Assembly (NCBI GenBank): GCA_026119935.1
Contig: JALRMH010000006.1
Location: 372,001 to 436,000, forward strand
Reading direction: 5' to 3'
DNA from: Endothia cerciana
Taxonomy: Eukaryota; Ascomycota; Sordariomycetes; Diaporthales; Cryphonectriaceae
DNA: 64,000 bases
Under the pieces are notes generated by a model that worked only from the letters and a program-made list of their open reading frames with translations, did not search any database and was not told the DNA's origin. Below are positions 36,162-47,274 of this stretch, in pieces. The stretch's first letter is position 1, and each line of letters opens with the position of its first letter. The position numbers and the translations under genes were made by a program.

Positions 36162-38726
36162 CTACTTTTTCACCTTTCGTCTTGTCTGTCCTCTATAAGA
36201 TCCGCTGTACTTGAACCCGGATGGCTTCATTGCAAACCAAGCTGGGAGCGCACACTTGCCGACCAAGCCCTCAAAATCCCGCCGGCACTCTCCCAAGAAT
36301 TCCTCATCTGAATACGTATTCAGCAGCCTGGTCTGTTCGCCACCGGACTTGGCATCCACGAGAAGCTGCAATATCTCCATCAGGGACTGCGGCATCCTCG
36401 GCAGGACCTGCACCGTCTGCCCCGTGCGAGACGACACCAGAAACCCTGATGTGGAGTCTCCAAGAAGCAGCATGTATACTGCAACTTGTAAGAGGTGCTC
36501 GGGCTGAAGGTACGCGCCGTTCTTTATCTCCCAGACGGCCTTGTTGGTGCCACGAGGTCGGCATATATCCATTACGCCTTTTACGGAGACTCCTTCCTTC
36601 TTCTCAGGGTTGACCGGCCCTCCTCCGTGGGTGATGCTGGGAAATTCTCGATAACTGGTAGCCTCAAATATTATGCCGCGCCCTGATACCTTTGCCGGGC
36701 CTGGAAGATTGCTGAGTGTATAGTGAATGTCTTTACAGTGTGCCTCTGAGAGCCAGGTGTACTCCTCCAGTGGGACGGCGAGGATCTTTGTAATGTCTTT
36801 GTCCTTGGCAGCCACCTCGAAGTTCGACAAGTACAGAATATCATCTGTTCTCAGAAGCGCGTCATTGTACGCATCTCGTATGATCTTAAGCTTCTCGTAG
36901 AACGCTTCCGGGAGCTCGCGCAGCGGATCAGGCCTTCTTGTTCGGCGTTTTGGTGGTTCCAGCAATTTCATAGGGCCTGAAATAATCGCAAGCCTTCTTC
37001 TCTGACGCCACTGGAAGATGGCAGGGACGGCGGTGCCGGTGACACTGGAAACGCCTTCGAGGAGACCGTACCTGTCCTCGATTTCGGTGGGCGGAGATGG
37101 CGGGACGCCGTAAGCCGGGGCGGCCAGCATCTGGACCTCGAGATGTTGCAGACAAGCCGTGATTAGTGTCTCCGAAAGGTTTCTGCATAGCGCGGTGACG
37201 CTGAATTCCGGGACGGAGCGGCTCGGCCTCGGTTTTTTGATTTTTAGAGGGCGAGCGGCGACGAGATCGCAAGATATACCGATGGTGTCGAGGTCGACGA
37301 ATGGGAGAGAAGGACTCCGATACTCGTGTATGAGGACCAGGTGCTCAAGCGCTCGAGTGGCAGCGACATATTGTGGGTTTCTCGCCGCAGTTGGAGGCGT
37401 AGCAACTCTGTGATACCAATTATGATAATTCTGATCGAAGCCAAGCACGATCGAGGCCTTGCGTTCGATACCCTTGGCCTGATGATAAGTGCAGATGAGA
37501 ACCTTTCCGTGGGCGACTTCAGGAGCAATGTCCGAGATATCCGAGTCCGATCTGAATACCGGTATCCCCCTCAGTGCGAGCGCGTTTGCCAGATAGATTG
37601 CTGGTGACTGGCGACGTACTGACGGTGCCAGCACGATGATGTCTGTGGGCGACAGATCACCCATATCTAAAAGTCGTAGAGCTTCGTCCAAAAGATCTGT
37701 ATAGGGATCACAGATTACGTATCGTGGCTTTGGATAGGCATTTCCGTCTATTCTCTGGTTCCTGATGGCCCTCATCGCCTCTCCCGGGGGCTTCTTGAGC
37801 ATCTGTTGGTTGATGAAGTCAACATTTTGCTGAGTGATGCGGTTCGAGGTTGTTTGCTCAGCGGATTTCCAACCATGTTCATTGACGTAGCCAAAGACCT
37901 CTGGCCGCTCGGCCAAAGTCAAAAATCGCGAGTCAGCGTTGTTGAAGCCGTATATCTCCTGTCTCGTATCGCCGAGTACGACAACCCTCAAACTGTTTTT
38001 GGCACCGCTTGACCGGCTTGTATTCGTGGCAAAGTTTTTGTCGCGTATCACCTTGTCCACAAAGCGCTTCAATATAGGCGTCATATCCTGCTGTTCATCC
38101 ATGACCAGTACCGAGAAGTCAGGCAGCTCCATATTGTCCATAACAGACATGTTGTCTTCAACCACTCGCTTGAGACCCTGGTCCGTAGCGCACTCGGCTG
38201 TATAAAAGCGTGCGCCCAGGGTATGATAGTTCATAACTGTGATGTTCTGCAACCCCAGAGCTTGTACCCTCTCCTCCGTCTCCACCATCAAGCGTCGGTT
38301 ATAGACGAGAACTAGAAATTTGGTGCCTGGAGCTGACTGGGCGAGATGCAGTATAGTTGTGGTCTTACCGGAGCCGGCACATGCATCCACAATCAAGTTG
38401 TCGTTCGAGTGAAGCAGGGTATCGATCGCGACCTGCTGCTCTGTTGAGGGGGGCATGAGAACAACCTTCGGTCCCGCAGGGCCCTGGGTTGGGGAGTCTG
38501 GCCCATCCGTGATTTCTGCCATCGCTGATGCTTGCACATGGGCAAACCGCTTTGTAGGTGTAGATATGTGAGATTGAAACCGCAGCATCATGTGTTCCCA
38601 GTTCGATACAATACGTTGCTTCGAAAACATCCGTCGAGTGCCTTTGAGCCTGTGACATGCCCACCTCGCTGTGTTGAACGCGCATACATGATGCGCAGAG
38701 GCTATGAAGATGACTCTCTGTGACAT
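36162..38726 (-). CDS. UvrD/Rep-like superfamily 1 helicase fused to a RecB-type PD-(D/E)XK nuclease
   Basis: Intronless 854-residue protein. The helicase half has Walker A ACAGSGKTT (residues 115-123), Walker B VMDEQQD (208-214), motif III GDTRQEIYGF (252-261), SNRITQQNVDF (motif IV-like, from 294), CTYHQAKGIERK (motif V) and YVAATRALEHL (motif VI). The C-terminal domain has the RecB/Cas4-type nuclease constellation: Asp720 in VKGVMDI, Glu733 and Lys735 in WEIKN, and Gln747-x3-Tyr751 in QVAVY. All expected catalytic residues are present, so both activities could be intact. The ATG at 38726 gives a basic N terminus with few acids over about 68 residues before MAEITDG, which may be a mitochondrial presequence; a start at that later Met is the alternative. 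Its stop faces the tannase-family gene with a 194-bp gap. A role in DNA repair or end processing is an inference from domains. Confidence 0.88.
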   Translation of the reverse strand: MSQRVIFIASAHHVCAFNTARWACHRLKGTRRMFSKQRIVSNWEHMMLRFQSHISTPTKRFAHVQASAMAEITDGPDSPTQGPAGPKVVLMPPSTEQQVAIDTLLHSNDNLIVDACAGSGKTTTILHLAQSAPGTKFLVLVYNRRLMVETEERVQALGLQNITVMNYHTLGARFYTAECATDQGLKRVVEDNMSVMDNMELPDFSVLVMDEQQDMTPILKRFVDKVIRDKNFATNTSRSSGAKNSLRVVVLGDTRQEIYGFNNADSRFLTLAERPEVFGYVNEHGWKSAEQTTSNRITQQNVDFINQQMLKKPPGEAMRAIRNQRIDGNAYPKPRYVICDPYTDLLDEALRLLDMGDLSPTDIIVLAPSVRRQSPAIYLANALALRGIPVFRSDSDISDIAPEVAHGKVLICTYHQAKGIERKASIVLGFDQNYHNWYHRVATPPTAARNPQYVAATRALEHLVLIHEYRSPSLPFVDLDTIGISCDLVAARPLKIKKPRPSRSVPEFSVTALCRNLSETLITACLQHLEVQMLAAPAYGVPPSPPTEIEDRYGLLEGVSSVTGTAVPAIFQWRQRRRLAIISGPMKLLEPPKRRTRRPDPLRELPEAFYEKLKIIRDAYNDALLRTDDILYLSNFEVAAKDKDITKILAVPLEEYTWLSEAHCKDIHYTLSNLPGPAKVSGRGIIFEATSYREFPSITHGGGPVNPEKKEGVSVKGVMDICRPRGTNKAVWEIKNGAYLQPEHLLQVAVYMLLLGDSTSGFLVSSRTGQTVQVLPRMPQSLMEILQLLVDAKSGGEQTRLLNTYSDEEFLGECRRDFEGLVGKCALPAWFAMKPSGFKYSGSYRGQTRRKVKK

Positions 38727-39028
38727 GATTGATCTTTTTGGCCACCCCAACAAGATGGAAGCAGTAAGTTTGGGGGATGAACAGGGTAGAAGAATTATGA
38801 GTCAAGAATAGCTGGTGTATACACGAGTGGGTGAAAATGAGGAAGTTTCAGGGCTGTCACGCCGCTGAAATGCCTCTCTGCTTACGGCCTGGGCACGACC
38901 ACCACAACTCAATCTCGAAACGCTAACGTAATCCGACATCGAGTGGCCCAAAATTACCCACGAACGCGACTTACACGCGTACCCTCCACATACCCACCAT
39001 AGCGGCAGAACAACGCCATTCGCTTCCT
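38727..39028. other. Upstream region of the helicase-nuclease gene
   Basis: About 300 bp between the helicase start and the transposase relic. No clear elements recognised. Confidence 0.4.
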
Positions 39029-39331
39029 ACGGAAGAACGGGTCCAATTGGCATTCAAAGACTATATCCAAGGCCATTTGAAAAGCATACAGCAAGCTACA
39101 GCTATCTATAATATACCGCATAGGACCTTAGATCGCCGGGTTCACGGGGTGCTGGCACGACGCGACGCGCTAGTCAATAATAAGAAGCTATCAATAGCTG
39201 AAGAAGTAGCCCTTGTATAGTGGATTCTCTCTATAGACGAGCGTGGTATGGCCCCGATGATTGCTTATATAAGATCTATGGCCAACCTGGTTTTGGCTGC
39301 GCATGGTGGCCAGCTTGTTGATGAATTATAA
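39029..39331 (+). pseudogene. Relic of a pogo/Fot1-type transposase, N-terminal part
   Basis: Translation from 39029 gives EERVQLAFKDYIQGHLKSIQ, then a Psq-type helix-turn-helix (ATAIYNIPHRTLDRRVHGV) and the start of a CENP-B-like second helix-turn-helix (EEVALV, stop, WILSIDERGMAPMIAYI). This is the usual N terminus of fungal pogo-class DDE transposases. An in-frame TAG at 39218-39220 stands where the family has Gln (VQWIL), a CAG-to-TAG change of the CpA-to-TpA kind expected from RIP. Similarity is lost after AAHGGQLVDEL. Confidence 0.75.
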
Positions 39332-40231
39332 GTTTAAAGATTCATGAACCGCCATGATGATATGAAATCCTAGTATTCTTATTAATAGGACTATCGATGG
39401 CTTATGTGTGAAGATCCTATCTTTATTTCGATGTGGTTTGAATAAGTTAATAGAGTTAAATAAAAGTATGGCGTCGTCGATGATGGCAATCTTCGTATAT
39501 TGTAAAAGCATGCCCTCTCGAAGAAGACAGGGATGAATCTACTAACCATAAGTCTATTTATAAAGATAGATAGTGGGTTTACCACTCGGTGCCCAGTGAA
39601 TAAACCGTATATTTACGGGGTGAATTCACCACACCTTCGCCCACCAGATCGGTGGTGCATTCACCGTGGGTGTACATCAGTCGATGAAGATATCTAATAA
39701 CTTCGATAGGATTGGATTCCAAATAGTGTTCCGGGGGTCAGAGATATTGTCAGGGCTCCATGACATCTGCTGGGCTCTGATCAAAGATTTATAAAACCAT
39801 AGCCACCCACCCTTCTTTCTCTACTCTAGTTTGACAAAACAAGTATGTGTTCTTCTCCTCTTTTATGCGGACCCTTCTTAGCCCCTCTTGTGTAGGCTTT
39901 ATTGCTCTTATTTAAGACCCAGACAGGCAGTCTGTCGACCAAGGACCTGACCATATCGCAATCTTTCTGGCTATATTCTTCTCTCCCTCTACGCCTTAGG
40001 GCCGCAGCTGGCTGCTAAGGTCAGCGCTTGCGGGCCAAGAGAAACGAGCACCCTTCTCTTTTTGGAGCCCCCATATCCTTGCCACGACAGACCACATAAT
40101 CTTTATTATTCTTAAGGGAGGCTTCACGGCGCCCGTTTGCACCAGGTTTTAAGATAGCTCCTAACTAAGCTCTCTGGCCCAGTAGCAGGGCCAGTCGACA
40201 GCCCAGTCGCCATCATTAAGACGCCCAGCCC
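39332..40231. other. AT-rich interior of the decayed element
   Basis: AT-rich sequence between the two recognisable transposase ends. The DDE catalytic core could not be identified, so it has been deleted, replaced or mutated beyond recognition. A hairpin lies within it at 39619-39665. Confidence 0.5.
39619..39665. repeat. Inverted repeat / potential hairpin
   Basis: Left arm GGTGAATTCACCACACC (39619-39635) is nearly complementary to the right arm GGTGGTGCATTCACC (39651-39665), with a 15-base loop. The left arm itself contains the palindrome GGTGAATTCACC. This could be a terminal repeat of a small nested element or a structural relic. Confidence 0.65.
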
Positions 40232-40455
40232 ACTTACAAGCCATAGCCGTCAAAGACACCATATAACCTTATAGAACTTATAAACTATATTAGCCAACTC
40301 CGCCAGCAATAGCTATTAGAGTGAAATTCACTAATTTCACAAGCTATTAGCCAGCTAATTAAAGGTTACGAAGTAGCTTTAATAATACAGTCTTACTAGT
40401 AGAAGAAAACCAGCTCTTGTATAAAGAAAGCTAATAACAGCAGTATGAAAAGTAG
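40232..40455 (+). pseudogene. Relic of a pogo/Fot1-type transposase, C-terminal part
   Basis: In-frame pieces read KTPYNLIELINYISQLRQQ, then SQAISQLIKGYEVAL, then after a frame shift VLLVEENQLL. These match the C-terminal coil of fungal pogo-class transposases. Several TAG/TAA/TGA codons stand at positions where the family has Gln, Trp or Arg, as RIP would give. With the N-terminal relic it brackets about 1.4 kb. Confidence 0.65.
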
Positions 40456-40551
40456 TAATGCCGGCGATTTATAGCTACAGGGGAGCCTTGCTGTTGCAGA
40501 GGGTCTGGCTCAGATCCAATGATGAGATGCCCAGCCAAGCAGAGCAAGGCC

Positions 40552-40590
40552 GGTAGAGTAGGCAGAGCAGGCAGAGCAGGCAGAGCAGGC
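40552..40590. repeat. 9-bp minisatellite (GGCAGAGCA)
   Basis: Three exact units (40561-40587) preceded by a variant unit and followed by a partial one. Confidence 0.85.
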
Positions 40591-40690
40591 CAGTTAGACT
40601 TCCCAGAAAAGACAGCGTGCACCTCCCAAGTCAGTAAAAGTGGCTCTTTGGACCACAATGCTCGGACCTGTAAGAATAGATAGTTATATT

Positions 40691-40732
40691 GGTTGACGGC
40701 GGTGGGTTGACGGCGTGGGGTTGACGGCGGGG
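40691..40732. repeat. GTTGACGGCG tandem repeat
   Basis: Three close copies of GGTTGACGGCG with variable G/T spacers. Translated on the minus strand these and the 9-bp repeat give low-complexity sequence, so the open frame over them is not taken as a gene. Confidence 0.8.
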
Positions 40733-41448
40733 TATTTTGGGCCACTCGGTGATTGAGTCGAGCTGAACCCGAACCCTGGTGACGTTCTGGGTGCTGCGTC
40801 GCCCTGGAAGGAAACAAGGTCAGAAAATAGGACGGGCCAGCCGACCAGCAAGAGTGATGATAATATGTTTTGATAGTAGCTGGGGTGAACGGAGTTATAG
40901 AATTATATGAATTCAGATCCCGTGAGAGTTGTCAAATAAAAGTAAGGGAAGGAAAATTCTCAAGGCATCAAGACAGTGAGTTCGTATTTTAGGATTTTGC
41001 TAGTTACCCTCCTTTCCCAAGGAATGTTTGAAGTTAGACTCTTACGAGAACTTGGCTGTTGTACTATGTCTCAGCCACCTGTTGGAAGCATCCAAAGGTG
41101 GAGAACAGCCAAGATATCTACGGCGTGAGCAGCTGTTAGGGAGCTAGAGCCTCGCAATACCTAAACCTACACGCAGCTCTCGGCGTAGCCATCTCATTCT
41201 CACAGAGGTCCAGGTTCTTTAACTTATGCGATGGCTTCTGGGCTCGTGGGTTGATGCGATCAACGCAAGGGCCTGAGTGTGCGGTCCAGTCTCAGCATTC
41301 TCTTTGGTAGAGAAACTGAGTAGGAAGAAAGAATTCAGTCTGCACGAGGCTATGCTGGAACATGCAAGTTTGCTTTCGACGTCAGAAACTTTCCTGTAAG
41401 CATGTTGAGGCCCCCCCCCCCCGTAGATATTGGCGCTACTTTTAGGTG
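40733..41448. other. 3' flank of the ABC transporter
   Basis: No supported gene. A C12 homopolymer at 41411-41422 lies 27 bp beyond the ABC transporter stop, probably in its 3' untranslated region. Confidence 0.45.
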
Positions 41449-44400
41449 TTATGTTTTCTTGCCATTGTGGGAGACCAGCCATAGATCCTTAAACCTGCTC
41501 GATTCCTCCTCTACCAATGCCCTTGGTGCACCAGTCTCCACAACAGAGCCTGTTTCCATCAAAATGACTCTATCAAAGTCCATGACCATGTCCAATCTAT
41601 GACTGACCATTACGATGGTGTAACCCTCGAACTCGTCTTGGATGATGCGCTGCATGGCCCGGTCGGTGTCCACATCGACGCTCGAGCTGATCTCGTCCAG
41701 CAGCAGAATGCCCCGACCACCCCCCTTGACCACATGTCTTGACCTTACCCTCCGTCTTAGTATGGCTCGGGCTAAGCTAAACAGCTGCTTCTGACCCTGG
41801 CTCAGGGTCTCCGCGCTCAACGCTGCCTCCAGACCACCCTTCTCACTGACAAATGGCCAAAGATGTACTGTCTCCAAGACTGAGCAGCATTCCAAGTTGG
41901 AGGACGAGTCGAAGGGGTCCAGATTCGCTTTGACACTGCTGCCATCGGGCAGAAACACGGTATCCTGCGGAACGGCAATGATGCGTTGGCGCAAAATCTG
42001 CCGATCGATCCGATGCAGAGGCACATCGTCGATGTAGATGTTCTCAGCCGTGAGTGGGGTTGGTTCCAGGAGACGTAGTAATAACAAAATAGTCGATGAC
42101 TTCCCGCTGCCGCTACGCCCGCAGACTGCAACCTTCTCGCCACTGTGAATGACGATGTCGAGGTCGCGGATTGCGAGGTCACAGTCATTGGCTTTGGCTC
42201 CGTGGTCGGTCGTAGGTTGGCTGAGGGGGTTAGATAATTAGCAAGGGCTTGGGAAGCTATGTGGCCCAATTGGAACCTACCTATAAGAGGCGGATACACC
42301 TTCAATTCTTATATTTCCTTTCTGCGGCCAAGCTTCATCCGGAATGACATCCTCGCCTGGTTGACATTCAGATTTGACTGTGTCCGAAAACGTCTTCAAC
42401 CGGCTTATGGCACCTAGAGAAGTCTCAAGTTGGGTGTAAGAACGTATCAACTGTGTTATGATTACGCCAAAATTCATCAATGTGACCAGTGACGCTCCGG
42501 TGAAACCTGTACTTGTGGAAAGCTGCGTCGACATGGTAACGACGAGAACAGAGAGCACCGCGACAACGCAATCGAGGGTGAATCCCAACCATCGTTGAAT
42601 CATAGCAAGGAGATATGCAGGTCGTTGTGACTCGTCAAGCAGTCTGTTGTTCTTCTCAATGCCGTCTTGAGTCCAGCCGAAGGCTCGGAATGTGGAAATT
42701 CCTTTCATCGTATCCATGAAATGGGTGCTGAAACAACTAGTCAGGAGCGATTTTGCAATGCTTCGAACAATGGGCAGGAAGGCTCACTAGAGAGGGCTCT
42801 TGGCTTCGAGATCAAGAAGTCGAAGCTGTCTGCTCGTTCTGAGGTAGAATTTCTGGATCAACCAGAGGATCGCCACCATGAACGGATAAGAGATGGCCAG
42901 ATATGGCGCAGAGGTTGCCACAACAGCAGCCATACCTATACCAGTGGTTCCACACAAGCTGGTGTTACTCAAAGCCAAAGGTAGCTCGCCATCCATCAGT
43001 GTCATGTCTTGAGAGAACAGATTTGTCACAACGCCGTTGTCTGTCGCGGTGAAGAACCGCAGGGGGGCGTTGATAACGGTGCTCAGGGCTGCCTTGTGCA
43101 ATGACGAACCCGACGTCCTGATCATGCGTTGCTGACAGATCCAGAAGTTCCCAAACAGAAATATGCATGCCAGGACCTGGAAAAGGGCAAAAAGGCCAAG
43201 GTAATAGCCTTGGCTGTGACTGGGAGGGCTTTTCGAGAGGCCGTCACTCCAGAAGTCGATCCAGATAGTCTGCCAGTTCCAAAAGAAGCCGTCCGCTAAA
43301 GCCATCAAAACAAACAAGGCAACAGGCCAGAATCCGATGCTTCTGTAATAGTGCCTGTAAACAGCCCTGTCACCATTCATTCTACTCCTATCGTCGATTA
43401 TGGAGGAGCTCGTAGTAATCGTCGAGGTGGCCTGAAACAGAACCTTAGGGATGGGTTCCTCGTGGTTGACACTCGAATTCGAAGAGCTCTGGTCCGCGAC
43501 TCTAGCCTTGATACCAAGGCTATGTATATAGCTCTTATTAGCGACGAGCTCCTCAAACTGGCCCTGCTCAACAATGCGTCCATTGGCGCCGATGGCGATG
43601 ATATGATCAGCTGAAGGAAGATGTCTGACTGAATGGGTACAGAGGACTGCAGTCGAATTTCTCCGTTTGATGACACCGTCAGGCCCGAATACGCGCTGGA
43701 AGACTTGCTCGTCGGTATCGGCATCAAGACCACTAAGGACATCGTCGAAAATGAAGAAGTTCGTCTCGAGGTAGAGAGCTCTTGCTATGGAGACCCGCTG
43801 CTTCTGGCCGCCACTGAGCGAGATTCCATTGCTTCCTATTCGGGTCTCATCGCCTTGGGGAAGAGTAAGAAGATCAGGCCTAAGCATTGCGGCTTCAACC
43901 ACCTCGTCATACCGGGTTTTGTCGAAAGTCGAGAACCCTATAATGTTCTGCTTGATGGTAGCATTGGTGAGAAAAGGGTTTTGGTCGCAGTATCCAACCC
44001 GCCTCAAATACCTGCCGAGAGTGACCTGGCCATCAAAGCTTGGGGCTTCACCCAAGAGGGCCTTACAGAGTGTTGATTTTCCAGATGCAACAGGCCCAAC
44101 AACGATGGTAAGCTGACCAGTCTCTATTATCATATTGATGTCTGAAAGACTACTAACACCGTTAGCCCACCCAAAATTGCCTCCGGATATGGCAATCACT
44201 GGGTTTTGGTCAGCCGATCCTGACTTTTCTTCTCCAGAACTCTTGTTGGTAGGCGGATCTGCATGACTAGCGCTGCGAAAATCATCTCTGGCATCTGCCT
44301 CGAGGAAAGTCTGTATGCGGTCGAGACACACAATGGCTGACATGACTGCCGGGACGCATTGGAAAATATCGACAAGTGGATTGCAGAGGAGAGTCAGGTA

Positions 44401-46439
44401 TGAGTACGAAGTAAACATTCGCGTTACAGTGAGCGTCTTCGTAGTCCCTATTGTGTTGAAGCATCAGCACTTGTACAGGATAGAGAAACAATGGCAGACC
44501 TAGATCATGTCCCGGAGCAAAGTCATGAGGGTAATATCCCTTTAGGTATTTCGAGATAAATAGACGAGGGGCAATGAAATTTAGTGGGCAACTCACAAGC
44601 GAAAGTGACCACCGGCGATATAAATGTCGGCACGTAGGAGAGGAGAACCATCCAGCACGTGATGATTCGGAAACGCCCTCCAACTCGCAGTTCGTCTAGT
44701 CGTAGGTTTTGAATGATGGATTGAATGGGCAAGGCCAGCCCCGAGATTTTTAGGTTCTTCATATGGGAAATGACGTTTGCTGTCATTCCAACTCGGACCT
44801 GGATTTTGTCCATCCATTGCTTTTGACGCTTCCCGGTGAAAGTGGCAATCCCAGTGGTCACTGCGGTGACGACGGCGACAATCAGGGTAGGCGCTAGGAA
44901 AGCAATACCTAGTGATTGATAAAGCAGAAAGCTGGCGAGTCCAATCTCAATGAGGTCGGCCCAGAACTCACTGATCGATCTTCTGTCAGCACTCGCAGGA
45001 TCTGCTATCATATATGGAGAAGATACTCGGTGGAAATCTGGATGCCGGAGTCAACATCCGCACACATGTGTGTGAAAGCCTTACTGTATCATAAGCATTC
45101 CTGATCTGATCTTTTCGACATCTGTGCTCATCAGGGTGATTGCTGCAGCATCGCTGTTTTCTGTCACTTCTGTCTTTTTAATTTGTCAGTACAATACAGC
45201 TCCATCTCAGCAACGTGCCACATCATGACGAAGAGTTGTGCGGTCGATCATCGTTCGCGAGGACTACCGCAGAGACCGATGCAGCATCGAGGGGTCACTC
45301 ACCGTTTTCTTGTATATAGCTGAAGCCAGAGCACCGCGAACCATCCACATCGACCGCTCATGATAATACCGGTACAACGCGGTCGACACGGCCAGACCGA
45401 AGTATGTGAGAGCCGTCGCACCAATAAGACCATATCCGACATCTGTGTCTCTTGACGTAGATGGCAGCTCCAAGAATGACAGTGTGGAGTTGATCAAGAA
45501 AGGCTGGCAGAAAGTGAACCCTATCATGGCCATCCTGGGACCAATTGGAAGGATAAGAGCGGAGGCCAGCGTCTTTGCCAAGGCCTTGACTAGTCCGTAC
45601 CTCTGCCCTCGAGACTTGACGCTGTCCAAAACACTGCTTAGCTGGTTTTCCAATGCTTTTGCTGCCATTCTGCTGTCCAAAGGGAAAAGATCGTTCATGT
45701 AGAGGACCTTTCCGTAGCCGACCCAAAAAAGCTTGTTGAGCCAGATAAAAGCTCCCAGACCGTACAGACCGGTCGTCTCTTCCGGACTGTGGCTCTTCGG
45801 GTCTAAATCTGCCCATTTAGTCTTCTGCTGAGCCTCTAGGAAGGCAATAACGAACTTGACTGCCAGAGCAGCCGTTGTTAATTTCGTGATAGCGAATTCC
45901 TCGTAGGTTCTGGAAGCCAGCCAAAGTGTGCGAACTTGCGCAGTGTCGAACAAGACTGTAAGAAAGAGATACCCTCCGAGGAGCAACGACGGTCGCGGTG
46001 AGCGTCCGTGCTCTAGGCTGGACAACAGAAGAATACATATCGATGAAACGAAAGTGAGGGTCACCGCGGAGATGTTCAGTGCTCGCATGCCCGCTGGCTC
46101 AGTCGCTATCAAGCCTAGCAATGCAAGCTGCAGGATCGCGTAGGCTGCAATTGCGAACTGTTCGTGCAATGTGAGCTCATTTACGGGTGAATTCAACACA
46201 ACTCTGAGGTTTGAAAGACTTGGGCTTACATATTTCGAAATCCGTAGTGTTGTCCCCGTCACGACAGCAGGTCGGCCTAACAGGTAGACAAGCCTAGGAA
46301 GCGAAACAGCAATGAAGACTGAGGCAGGGATGGTGCTGAGGAAGATCTTCTCGAACTTCAGCGTGAAGTCAAAATCCGCTCGACATCCTCGCACTGCTGG
46401 CCCAAAGGCACTGTCGCTCGCACAGCCAGCAAAGCTCAT
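41449..46439 (-). CDS. ABCC-family (MRP-type) ABC transporter
   Basis: 1,492-residue full transporter. Minus-strand exons are 45303-46439, 45085-45173, 44597-44970, 42788-44447, 42281-42727 and 41449-42220; all joins keep phase. It has an N-terminal TMD0 (start MSFAGCASDS), TMD1, NBD1, TMD2 and NBD2. NBD1 has Walker A GPVASGKST, signature LSGGQKQRVSIARA and Walker B FFIFDDVLSGLD, with Asp in place of the catalytic Glu as usual for this family. NBD2 has GRSGSGKSS, LSQGQKQLFSLARA and ILLLDEISSSVD, the competent site. Exon joins recreate conserved stretches such as DAAAITLMSTDVEKIRSGML and EAKSPLYTHFMDTMKGISTF. One acceptor (AAAAAG|ACA at 45174) is weak. It likely exports conjugates or secondary metabolites across plasma or vacuolar membrane; the substrate cannot be inferred. 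Confidence 0.93.
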
Positions 46440-47274
46440 TTTCGATGTCCGGCGATCGATGCTCCAATCGCTTTGGGTAGTTCACTTGCTCTTCTTCCTA
46501 AACTAGCACATTCCCATGCCTCTTTTGTTTTAAGAAAACAAAAAAACAAAGCGACTTGCGGACGACGCACCGCTTATCTATAGTATCAAGAGTTGGGAAG
46601 GAATCTCAACGCTGCCGGCCTTGGTCGTCGTTCACACTATGTATGATAATGTACTCGCCTCACTCCGAACTCCGACTCCTGCGCTGCGGGCTGCTTACCT
46701 GTAGCTGTGCCGCAGTCACGTACAGGTAAGCGGAAATTGCTGTGGGCATGACTTTGTCGCCGCGGCAGCAAGGAGCCCTTGACACCTTTGGCAGACTCCA
46801 CATCAAGGTCATTATCATGGTCCTTTGGGCGCGCGTTGAGACGTGAGTCGCATGTCGTGACCACTTGCGCGTACAATGGCGTACAAGCCTCGAGTTACGT
46901 CACCCAGCACGACTTGAGGGGAAAACTGCATCCATCATTGAATTGGATGCTATGCGGAACCCTACTGAAAGTCGTCGACCAGATGTGCCGATGGCGAATC
47001 AAGGAGCTTGATTGCGTTGATAACGGTAGGTTTGCGCAACACGAACCGGCCGAATCGTTGCCCGTCTGACTATGGCCAAGCTACTGCTAACCTAGAACAA
47101 TTTGATCAACCTCGGAATCACTTGAGCAGTCTGGAACGGGTATTCCGAACACGCGACACGAAATTCGGTGCTCTTATCGCTGCTGTTCCGGGGCCTATAT
47201 GGACCAGTTGTACCGTTGTGGGATATAGTCGCATAGATGATTGACAAGCAGCATTACTGCATTACTGCCTCTAT
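46440..47274. other. Promoter-side region of the ABC transporter
   Basis: 835 bp between the ABC transporter start and the stop of the sugar-porter gene. Both genes are on the minus strand. Only short open frames seen. Confidence 0.5.

Noticed and set aside
40431..40817. 128-residue minus-strand open frame
   Set aside because: Lies over two tandem repeats and transposon-derived sequence, giving low-complexity protein.
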